From assembly GCA_017506865.1 (NCBI GenBank), contig JAFCMP010000135.1:1178001-1242000 (forward strand): a stretch of 64,000 nt of DNA, written 5' to 3'. A program made the translations under genes and the position numbers. The notes under the pieces are model-generated. The model saw only the letters and a list, made by a program, of their open reading frames with translations, had not been told where the DNA came from and ran no database searches. Numbering within the stretch: the stretch's first letter is position 1; every line of letters starts with the position of its first letter. The stretch comes from Tribonema minus (Eukaryota > Sar > Xanthophyceae > Tribonematales > Tribonemataceae). Below, in pieces: positions 36,306 to 48,300 of this stretch.

Positions 36306-39300
36306 TCATGACGAGGCCCCTGAGATGGGCCCCAGGAACGTCACGCGCACCTGCACCGGCACCGTCTCCTGCGCGGAGCACACGATCCACACCTCGCGCA
36401 TCACGCGCAGGTCCAGCTTGCGCCACGACTTTGACGCCATGGCAGCGCCGTAGCTATCGTCGCCGCTGCCGCCGCTGCCGCTGCCGCCGCCAGCAGCAGC
36501 AGAGCCGCCGGCAGCATCATCGGCAGCGGGCGCGCTGGCAGCTTCGGCGGCTGCGCTGCTGCTGCTGCCGGCGTTAGGAGCACTGCCGTCACCTGTGTCG
36601 CCATTCGCGCCACCTGCAGTGGATGCGCGTGGCGCTCCAACGGCAGGGGCGCTATCGCCATCGGCGGTGGGAGCGGCAATGCCGGTGTCAGCGACAACAG
36701 CACTGCCGTCGGTAGCGGCATCTGCAGCGTCTGCTGCAGTAGTGCCGCCACCGGTGGAGTTGCCGTTGACGGGCCCTGTCGTGGCCTCTTTCCATATGTG
36801 CATTAGGCCCTCTTCAGTCAGGACTTGGCCGCAGCACTTGAAGCCTCCTGCGGTGCATGGCATTGCAAGTGGTGACGTGTCAGCCTCGTTCATTCATCTG
36901 GGAGTGAGCGAGTGAGCCAGTGCTCGAGCTGCGGGCCACACAACAACTGTTGCTGCATGTGCTAGTTGAAGCAGGATGTTTTTGTTGAAGTAGGCGTGAC
37001 ATGGCGGACGCATGCTGCGTTGCATGGCGCATTGCGCGGGCATTGCAACTGACTATACGCTTCTCACCCAGACGCATGCGTTAAGCCTTCCAGCTGCAAT
37101 GCAACAGCAGCGCCGGTCCATACTGAATGCTTTCGCGGTTCAAGCCAGTGCCGGAGTCTCAAGCGAGCTTCTCTTTATGTAAATGCTACGGCGGCCCAAG
37201 GTCCAAGCGAGGCATGTCAAGTACAAATATGCTCAAGTGCCATGCGCACGCATCACGCACTGTTAAGTGTCACGGCCAGCAGGGTTGTTGATGACGTAAT
37301 GACGCCAAATTACGCCAGAGAAAGTAAGAGAGTAAGTTACTGCAAACTCATAAAGTACGGCAAATGACGGCAGACTTCAAGTTGAGCTTTGTACTTCAAC
37401 ACCGCGTATTATGTTGATGCTCTGGTGACAGCATAACTATAAGATGCAGGACAAGTGACACTGCATGCACAATGCCTTTGTATACAACTGAATGCGCTTA
37501 GCAGTTGCTGTAAACTGTGCATAGTAACTGTGCAATGGCCGAGGGCAGTTGCGTTCGCGCTTGGTCACGCAGGAGCTCTGTGCACCTCTGTAGAACGAGC
37601 ATCATCATGATGCAGATCTTGAAAGCATATTGAATGCTTTTTGCAACTACATTGAAGCATATCTGCAGGCCACCTCAGCGAGGTGCACAGGCCACCTCGC
37701 GAGAGAGTACTTGCACAGAACTTCATCCCCACCACTTCTCCACGCCAGCAGCAGCTACAGTCACGGTGTACACATGCCAGATACTGATTTTATTGCTAGC
37801 GGCAGACACTCTAGTGCAGCGAGGGCGCGCTGAAGCGAAGGAACCCACGAAAAAAAGTCACAAGTTGAAGTTTCAAACCCTTGAAATTGACAAGGTGTTG
37901 AAGTTGAACTACAACTAGAGTCGTTTGAAGTGGCCGTAGCCGTAAATGCCGTAAGTCAGTCTTACCGAGTGACGGACGTAATTACGCGTAAGTAACTACC
38001 TCGATGTGCCGTAATTAACAACCCTGACGGCCAGCATGACGCACAGCGGCGGCAAAGCCAGACAGTCCCTTCAAGCTGCTCGAGCAATATACTTTTTGTT
38101 TGTGGTCTCACCCTCTCTACCAATGTCTTCCAGGAAGAGGCGTGCGGTCACGCCGAGGGCCGGCACAAAGACGGTGAAGCCGGTGGCGCCGTATGACATG
38201 ACCACAGCGCGCTCCGGCCCTCGCGGAGGCGAGGCACGCTTCAGGTACCTGCGCGCATGTGCAGAAACGGCCGGAACATCTTGATTGTAAGCTTGTGAAT
38301 GAATGATTAATTCATGATGATGAGTTCATGGCGTCAGGCAGAGTGTGTGTTGTTCATGTTGTTCGTTGTAGACAATTGGCATGTAGCAGCAGGCTGCAGC
38401 GTCCAAGAACGGTGGTGGGATGGCTGGCGAACACGCTGCTGTGAGCTGCATTGTGGGGGATGGAAACTTGGACACGGCATGCTGCTCGATGGACACACCA
38501 TCTGTTGGCGGTTCACTCGGGTCACAAAGCATTGTGAGCAAGAGTGCTCCCCACCAAAATAAAACAAACCCACATCAACCTACAAGTCCCAGATTCGCTC
38601 AACCTATCAGCTGTCGTCTATTCAGCCTGAACTGTCAATCTTTATCAGATGCCCGTTCTGGTCACATGAGCATCAGCCCAGAGCGCGCAGCAGTGGCGGG
38701 TATCGTCCAACTCCTACTGTGACATGCATGGACTTGGGCACTCATGCGCACAGAAAGATGGCATCATACAGTTTGCAGCTGACATACACAATGTACTATA
38801 CAGACATTGAGGTATATATTGTAGTAGCAGAATCAAGTAGACTACTAGCAACAAGAGTGACTGTTAAAGTTTACTTGAAGTTAGGCACTCGTGCCCGGCG
38901 CTGACTGATCAAGTATACTTGAGGTATAAACACTCACGCGCAGAGGAAGACGACGTCGCTGCGCTCCTGTGCCTTCTTTGACGCGTCGCGCTTGTTGTTA
39001 CAGTGACGTGCAACCTCCTCCACCTCCTGCGCGATAACAAGACGGAATCCGCAGGTTACGCAGACAGCGCAAGTCAATTGGTGATGGGGGGTATGTCCAT
39101 TGTATTGGTGTGAGGCAGACCCTGGCGTTTTTTTTCGGCTGTCACAGTGTTTCTTGGAGACCTATGAGCAGCGCCATGGTCTCACCAAGATGGCGGCAGC
39201 GGCGCTGCATCAGCCAAGGGAGGCAGTATCATAGCGCAAACTGACCATCAGCGCTGCTGCAGCTTGTAAGCTTCCCGTCCGACAGCGTGATGTAGTTCGC

Positions 39301-42300
39301 ACTTTGTTCTCAGAGGCTAAGTAGGGTTCTTGTGCACCTCTCTTGGACAGCGCCGTGGCTACGGCACGGCGCTTGACGCCGCTCGCGTCATAAGGTTTCT
39401 AGAGCAGAACGACCTGATAACAGCTGTCAGATTGCTCGCGTATGCAGTAGGTAAAAAGTGAAAAGGTGAGGCGTCGGGTGATGTAATCTCAGGGAGAGAC
39501 CTGAGTACTAACGTTTCCAGGAATTTAAAAAAAGAAACAGTTCTCTGATCTTCACACACCGAGGGTGTGCACCTCATGTGATTTACGCTTGAGTGATGTA
39601 CGAAGCAGCACCTTCATTCGTTCACGTAGTTGATTCACCGTAACTTTGTGGAGGTTTTCTGGGTCACTTCCGGCATGTGCCAGCGCAGATGACACCCGAT
39701 GGAGTTCAGTCAACATTGGACGTAAACCAGGTATACTTATATCCCAGTATTAAGTGGCAGCATGTTTCACTGTGCCAGGAACTGGTGCACGGCAATGAAG
39801 CCGATCCATATGCGGGTGATGCATTTTGTAAAAAGGGGCATTTTGTAGGTCCGCACAAGAAGCATGACTAACTGCTGCGGGCGACCGCTGAGCAACAGGA
39901 CAGTGGCTCATACTATGCAATCTGAAAGCTGATGTCAGTGATGTGATGTGGGCATGCTGTGCCACCAGCAGATGCTCTTAAATGTACTGCATGGGGGGCA
40001 TGTATGCTGAGCATCATGTGAAATGCACATACTGAAGTGAATGCATACAACTTGATCGTAGCGAGCCCTACAGAGTACTGTAGGATGCTCGCTTCCATAT
40101 TTCTGTGCGTTACTCCAAGGGTACTGCAGAGCACAAAAGGCTCGAAAGCATACGGTATGTTCCTCTGTGGTGCACTGACGGCGCGCATGTAGGATGGCGA
40201 GATACGCAAAGGGTACTTAGTGCATAGGCTTGAGTGGTCGATAGCATACGGTATGTACCTCTGTGGTGTACTGTGCAGGGCGCCCGTCCCGAAAGGCGAG
40301 ATACTCCTAGGGTACTTACTGCATAGGTTCAAGTGCTCGACAACATAGAGTATGTACCTCTGTGGTGTACTGTGGGCTCTCATCCGAGGGTTCTGCATAG
40401 CACTAGGAGCTCAAGAGCATACGGTATGTACCTCTGTAGTGTACTGTGCAGGGCGCTCATCCAGGATAGCACCGAGCAGCCGGTGCACCATGAGGTCGGC
40501 GTAGCGCCGAATGGGGCTGAAGGGCACAATACGACAAAGCAAAGGCAGCATGTTGAGCAATGATCATGTCGTCTTGTCGCACTGAGCCGGAGGTGCAGCC
40601 TGCCTGCACCCTCGCAGCGTATCACACGTGAAGGTATCTACGCTGTACATGCATCAGGCGTGTGCATGGGGATCAACCTCAGATGTGGTGCCCAATGACT
40701 ACAATGTCGCCTGCAGGGTCAATCAAGATCGGCAAGGAGCACAAGGGAGCAAGAGAGAGAATTGTTCCATGCCTCTGGTCTGCCCTTACGCCTCAGTCCG
40801 CCTCACAGAGAATAAGCAGCCACTGCACGCTGCTTCAACGGTGGCGGGCACATGGCATGCAGGCACTATAGGCATACAAGCATTGCCACAGGAAACAGAG
40901 AAGTGAAACCAGTCTGCGAAGTTCGACAAAACGTGACGTGCCCCATGAGCGCCAAGCCATACGCACGTTCTGACGGTGCCAAAGATCTGCGCAGTGGTAC
41001 CCAATATCACAGTTGAGTCACATTTGGGCCCTGCGCTGAGCGGCCGCATGCGTTTTTCTACTGCACATCCCCAGATGCAGTGCAAACAACTCATGCACGG
41101 TCCCGTGGGCCTAGGGTTAGGGTTTGGGTGAGCCTGTGGCACCGCGTGCCCGTACAAGAAGCAGCCATGGCATGTACCTGGTGAAGTGGGTGTAGCAGCC
41201 GATGTTGAGCGCAAAGTGGCGCCACACGTTGGGCGGGTACTTGGCGGCGGCAATGTACTGCGCGGGCTTCATGGGCCCTGCCACCAGGTTATCCACGACC
41301 TGCACGCACACAACACAGCACAGCGGCATGAACGTCCGCGCTCAGCTGATGATTTTAAAATTAAAAATGACATGACATTGTGGGGATTTGAAGAATGGAG
41401 GGTCTGCTGAGGCGGACCGGATGCAGTGAAGGGGGGATGGTGCACAGCAGTCAAGAAGGTGGGGGGGGGGGGGGGCAGTGGCCCATAGCCATAGAATTCA
41501 ACATCTACAAGCCATCTTCATGTGCATATAGAAGTATATATATCATGCTGCATCACCACACCACAACGCTCAGCGGCAGATCTCATTTTAAAACTGGAGC
41601 CATCTGCCGTGTTCCAACGCGTGTGGGCGTCCGCTCAGACAAGAGCAGCAGCGCCCTGCTAACACAAGCAGTTGGCTGCCGGTGTCTGCAGCACCAGCAC
41701 CACACGTTGAGGCTCGCGCGCCATGCGGCAGCAGCCACTTCAACGAGTGTGTTTAAGGTGAGATCCACAACTTGAAGTACAAACACGCTTCACGCCGCTC
41801 TCCGCTGATGATTTTTTCAGCATCACGCGTTGAAGCTGGCTGCAAGGCGCGCAGCAGCCGTTGCAGCGACCAGCGTCAAGACAAAGCTGTCACAGCCGTG
41901 CGCGTGCGTGGCAGCGCTCACCTGAGGCAGCAGCGAGCCCGGTGCGCAGCTCTGCGCCAGCGCCTGCAGCGAGGCATTCATGGCCGCTGACGACGCTCCA
42001 TCAAACTCCACGCCGCACAACTTCAACAAGTCGCACACCTGCGGGGTCACAGTTGCGGCCGTTGCAACAAGTGGTGGTTGAGGAGGCGACCACGTGATGA
42101 TTGAGGAAGCGAAACGACCTCTCATGCAATTGTGCTCAAGCCCCGCTCCTGAGTTGAGAGATGCAATGTCTTGACCAAAGCATGGTACTTTTGTGCATTG
42201 GCCGAGCAGACCACTGCTGCTTCACCGGGACACCACCCGACAACCAGCACAACAGACAGCGCGCTTGGCAGAAGGCGGCCTGCCGCAGATCGGTCTGCGG

Positions 42301-45300
42301 CACATGGCAGAGGGCCTGACCGCCACGCAGAGCGCTGCCTCAGGGCCCAGTCCACCACAAACAAGACAGCCCAAACCAGTGACATGCAGCGCACGGGACT
42401 GCCCCCCAGCAGTGCCCCAGGAGCAGTGCTCAGCATTGCCGATGTGCGGTGCTCACCTGGCGCAGCTGCCGCGGCTGCGGCGGCGGGTGGCGCCGCAGCA
42501 GGGGGCCGGGGCCCCCCACCGCCGCTGCCGCCTGCGCACCGCTGCCGCCAGACTGAGCACCATTGCTGCCGCTGCTTCCACTGTCGCCGGCGCCGGGCAT
42601 CGCCTGCACGAGGCGGCGCGCGACGAGGTAGTTGGCCAGCAGCATGTACTCCTCTACGAGGCGGTTGGAGTCGCGGATGGGGTACGCCGTCATGTCCAGC
42701 GCCAGGTTGTCGTCGACGATGCCGCTGTCGAGGCGTAGCGGGCGCCCCGTGTCTACCGCGCGCAGGCGGAAGGAGAGCTTGAGCCGGTTCATGGAGAGCG
42801 CGCCGCCGCCGCTGCAGGGGGGGGATTGGGGGGGGGGGGGGGGGGACAAGGGGTGGGCAGTATGGGTGAGGGGATTGAGGCGAGAGCTTAAGTGCGTGGT
42901 GGTTTTGATCGCACGCAGGGGTGTGTGATGAATACAAAGAAATGCACCGCAACTTGCACTTCGGAATATCACTGGTTAACCTCTTCCTTGCTCATATGTC
43001 ATCTCACGAACGTGAGCGAGAAACACATGCAAGCCTCACGCACGGCGCAGCAGCAGCGGCAGTCTGCTCAGCAGCGGCTGTGCACGCGGGCAGTGCGTAG
43101 GAACGCCTCATGTGTGCTGTCACGCGAGACGCACTCGCACCAAGGCACAAACGCAAGCCTCACCTTGCGGCGAAGCGCAGCTGTCTCCGCGCGGCAGCGA
43201 TGGTGTGCATGAGCAGTATGTCTTGTGCCACGGCGTAGAGAGAGTGGCCACCGGTGGGGCGCCTCGCCGACTCCCACTGTTCCTCAGACAGGGATCCGGC
43301 GCGGCACGCAGGCAGGGCGATCTCCCCCTCAATCACTTTCTGCACAGTGCCTGGAGGTGACGGGGACGCGCGCAAGTAGGGTTTGGTCAAGGTGCTTGAG
43401 TACTCGGTTGTGCGAGGCCTCGTTGACTTCAAATGCTTGAAGTATTCGGAAGTATTCGCTGTTTTGAGTCAATTGTATGGAAATGAGAGGTTGGACGGCT
43501 GTCGCCGTCATTGCGGCCGAGGTTTGCAGGATGCATAGCAAAGCATGCTGTTACACACGGTCACATAACATACACTTCAACTTCCAAAACAAAGTAGAAT
43601 ACGTTGACATCCTCAACCAGAGGTGTACCGTGGCATTGACAGGCGAATATTGCGCTCAACCAGCCATCTCAAAAACTTGAGTGTACACTACACTAGCTGC
43701 TGCTCAGGCAGAGTCTTACGCCTGACTACTACAGCAATACTATACAGCGGATTGCATCAATGCGATTAATTGAAACTGAGTAGATTGGCTCACCATAATC
43801 CAGCGTGCAGCAGGAGCGAATGATGGTGCGCCCAAACCATGGCTCCTCGCCTGTTGCAGGCGCAAAAAGGCACACATTGCAGCCATACAAGCTCATCAGA
43901 GCCAGCTGTGCACAATGCTGAGTGATGAATCACTGACAATGCATGGTGCGTCACCGGTGCTAGTGCCTGGACATCCGCGACTTCTGCAATTGCTGAAGCG
44001 TACATGTGGCCGGCTCGCTTGAGGCACACCCCCAGACAAACATCAACATGACAGCATTGGCCTGGAGCGGGCACAGATGCACAATGCCTTCCGTGGCACT
44101 GAATGCAACAGCTTTCAGGAACAACATCAAAGACCAGGTGAGCTGCTGATGGGTGTACTGAGCACTGTTGCCTTTGACGGGAACCCATCCGAAGTTCAAC
44201 TGCTAGCGCACTATGGCGTCGTACCTGCCCATACCCACACTAAAAAATACAAATAAATATTGTAATTCTTTTAGGAAGTCCACCAGAAGATTGGACGGCG
44301 TGGGCGTTCACACACATTGCCAGCCCACGACTCGCGACACGACATTAGTAGTAGTAGTTGCGGCACGTCAGCACCCCCCTAACCCTCAATGCTGAGCGCT
44401 GCTGCCTGCACTGACCTTCGACGAGCGTGCCGTCGCGGTTCATGCGCCAGATGGCGGAGAACGCGAGCCGGTCTACGCCCGGGTTGAGGCTGCACAGCCG
44501 CTCGCACAGCAGCGGCGGCAGCATGGGCAGCGCGCGCTGCACGAGGTAGATGGTGGTGGCGCGGCGCTGCGCCTCGCGGTCGAGCTCGCCGCCGGGGGGG
44601 ACAAAGTGGCTTACGTCCGCTATGTGGACGCCGATCTGCAGCGCTCAGGAGGGAGGGGGGGGGATGCATGGTGAGGGGGGGGGGGGGGGGGGGGCAGATG
44701 CGTGGTGAGGGGGGGAGGGGGGGGCTAGGCCTCTTGGTTTGGGAGAGCGAGCTCTGCAATCAGTAAATATGTTGCCATCAGTTATGTTGATGCACGATAA
44801 CCTAGCATAAGCTGTCAACATGAAAGCTTGCAACCAGTCGCTGTGTGCCATCCCCGAGCTTTCTTCGTATCAACAAGCAAAGCTTGCCGATGGGGAACCC
44901 CTACCTACTTGCGTTGATGATCCCGGCCACCGCCACTTCCTCAGCGTCAGCGCCTAATTTCCAGCGACAGGGCCATGGTGCCCGCAGGTGAGCAAGCTCG
45001 CATGTGAAAGTGTACATGTTGAAGTTGACAAAGTTCAACGCCGACTCACGTCTACCGTGCCGTCCGGCAGCGGCGTGGCGTGCAGCGCGTCGTCAAACAT
45101 TGCGTGCGGTGTGCGTGTCCATGGTGAAGATGAATGTTGTCTAAGTTACCAAGTTGAAGTAAAACAAAGTTCAACACTGTGACGCACCGCTACCGTGCCC
45201 TCCGGCAGCGAGCTCTGTGACTCACCTCTACAGTGCCGTCTGGCAGCGGCGTGACGTGCAGCGCGTCGTCCAGGTCACGCGCGGTGGGCGGGTCGATGGT

Positions 45301-48300
45301 GAAGATGCGTGCGTCCCTGAGGTCGCGCCTGACGGCCGCTTCTGACGCCGGAATCTTCCAGCCTGAAAGACGCAGACACCAAGAAAAGCAGCTACGATTG
45401 ATGTGGATGCTTGTGTGAGGTGTATTGAAGATCACCGGCGTCAGTCTGTCGCATGGTGTGCGGAACAGAGACTGTTGCAATGCGGTATGTCGTGTTGTTT
45501 GGAGGTGCAGTGCAGGGGCGTAGGTATCGTGCTGACGCCGTCACCTTCCTGCCTAATGGACGCAGACGCCGCGGGCAGAAGCAGGGGTGATGACACACAA
45601 TAACAAATGGCCTGTGAAGCATGGAACATGCGTACCAAGTATGCGTTGGTCCTCACAGGAGCGAGCTCGCTTGCAATTGTTTTATGAGCGGGGAGGTGTG
45701 GATAAATGACATTTGTGTGAGGGATCGAAGAGGTGTGTTGTTGATCGCCGGCGTGTGCTGCGCAGTCTGCCGTGCATGGTGTGCGGAGCGAAGACTTTTG
45801 CAAAGCGGTAAGTGGTGTTGGTTAAAAGGACAGCAGATACACACAGAGGCAAGAAGCCAGCTCCACAGCGGCTACAGCACATTGTGCGGGTGACATGCGT
45901 TGCTGCATTGCGAATGAACCGTGCCAGTGTCACACGACAGAAATCGCCACGGCAGCACATTCTCCTACGCAGACATTGCAGCACCACAACAGACACAGCA
46001 CCCATCGATGACACAGCGCTCAGCACGGTAGCATGCACGTACGCACCGCCATCCACTCCGCCCGCGTCCTGGCCGTTGAGCAGCAACTGATCCAGCGCAT
46101 GCAGCAGCGAAGGGGAGAAGTCCCCGTGGTTGACGCCGTTCTGCGAGAGCAGCGCCGTGGTCTCCGCCTCCACTTCGCCAGCATGGCCCAAGAACCAGAC
46201 GCTCTGCGGAGGCACATGTGATGGGTAGGAGAGGGGTTAAGTGCAGAGCGCCGCACAGCCATGGAGTGAAGTGAACAGTTGGTGTTGCCTCACCTGATGT
46301 TGGCTGGGAGTACACCTGCAATCAGAAATACCTTCCAGACATGTTTGACGTTGACCTTACTGGTGTTGAGTACTTACTTAGCACACCTCCCATGTGAAGA
46401 ACTCAACTACAATGTTGGTGCAGTGTTCAAAAGTGCAAGAGTAGGGGACCTGATGCAGCGCCCAGCCCGCAACTAATACCAGAAGATGAGGTCCTGGAGC
46501 TTCTGCATGACTTGTAGAGCAGCCTGTCAGCATTGACAGGGTTTTAAAGTGTACTTGCAAATTGCAAGAACTGCCAAGTCCTGACTTGAACTTCAATTTG
46601 ACTTAAAGTTGCAAGATTTGACTTGAAGTTTATGATCTTGACTTGAAAATCAGGGGCTTACTGAAAGAATGAAGTACGTAATAGAGTGCAGTGTCACCTG
46701 AGCGAATGGCATCTTGGACTGCGCACTCCAGCGCGGCACGTCCATCATGGCGGCAAACAGGCTCCTGTCCGAGGTCTCGATGCACTGCCAGAACTCCCGC
46801 GGCAGCATGCGTATCGGCACCAGCATGTTGGGGGCGCGGCCGTCCTGCGGCTTGAACACCACATTGCTGGGAGTGGAGGTAAATCACAAAACACGACGAT
46901 GCTCAGCTCTGATGAGAGGACTCATAGTTGCGCAGCTAACGGAACTGGTGAGTTCAACATGTGTGCTGAGCGAGGACTTGTCTGACATGGCTCTGAGCAG
47001 TGATGCACGATGCATGATGGAGTGTGGTGCAGGGGTGTCAACTTGACAGAGTCACGCAAGGGAACTCTGGTGATCACTGGCCTGCTGCAAGAGGGAATGA
47101 TGCACTTGAAGTTGAAGTTGAAGATCCTCCTGCACGTCTCTTCAGCTTCTTCGTGAAGCATGCCGCGAGTGCGGCTCTTGCACAAGGGCCGTAATAAGTA
47201 TTTCCTATGAGGCATGGCCATCACCATCACGAGCAGGTGCCACATCTGGTCATACCTGCTCAGGAATGTAGGGTAAGTATACGTACGCATGCATGTTCAG
47301 TGCAGAGTTTACCTGTCTGAATAGGGTATGGTCATCTCCCCATCTTTGCCGCGCACCAGAGGCGAGAGAGGCACTAAACAGCCTGTGAAGCACCCCCTTT
47401 CCTGCCGCTTTGCCACGCGTATGATCCTGCCCAATCACACACACGCACGCACACACAAAAATATAGGCAGGCAGGTCAGTTGCTGCATAGAGTCAGCGAC
47501 ATCATGCAACTTGCCTTGATGCAGTGTGTGAGCCCGCGTGCCACCGACCTGTAAATAACCACTGCAGCACTCAAACGAAATCAAGGTTGGGATTAGGGTT
47601 GGGTGTGGTTGGGATTATGGTGTGCTTGTAGCACACTGAGTGTCAGCCTGTCACAGTAGCTTCTCATGCAAGCTGAAACCAAGTAAATTCTCAATGTACA
47701 CAGGCCAGTGCCCTCAGCCATGATCTGAGCCATCACGGTGAACCACACAGCACGGTGAAGTGAAGATCCAAATGTCAAACATCAGCATCACCCCCTCTTC
47801 CCCCCCATCTGAGCACTGACCTCCCCCGGGGTTGCACCCCCAGTGACTTGGCAATCTCGCCTGCCGGGCACAGCTTCCCCCCTTCCCCAGTCTCCTGCGA
47901 GAGTTTTGCACAGCCCCCGCCGGCCATGACAGGCAGCGGGCGCCACAACCGCGCCTCAGCTTCAACGTCCAGAGCCAATTGAGCGTCCTCCTGGTGAACA
48001 GCGCACGCCATCGTTTGGGGGGTGCAGGGGGGAATGTATCGGTATGTATGTATTCAGTAACATGCTATGTATGTATCAAAGCAGTGTGCTGCAATGCGCA
48101 GCCGCAGTCCGGTCTAGTTGGTACATGCCGGGAATCAAAGTAGTGTGCTGCAAATGCGCAGCCCGCAGTCTCCACTTTGGAAGTTGAAGTTGCAATATCA
48201 ATTGACAAGGCGCCTATGGTGCAAACGTCCGCGTTGTAAGGTTTGAAAGAACCATATTGTGCGGACCACTTGCATCCAGCGCTGGTGCATTGGTGAACTT

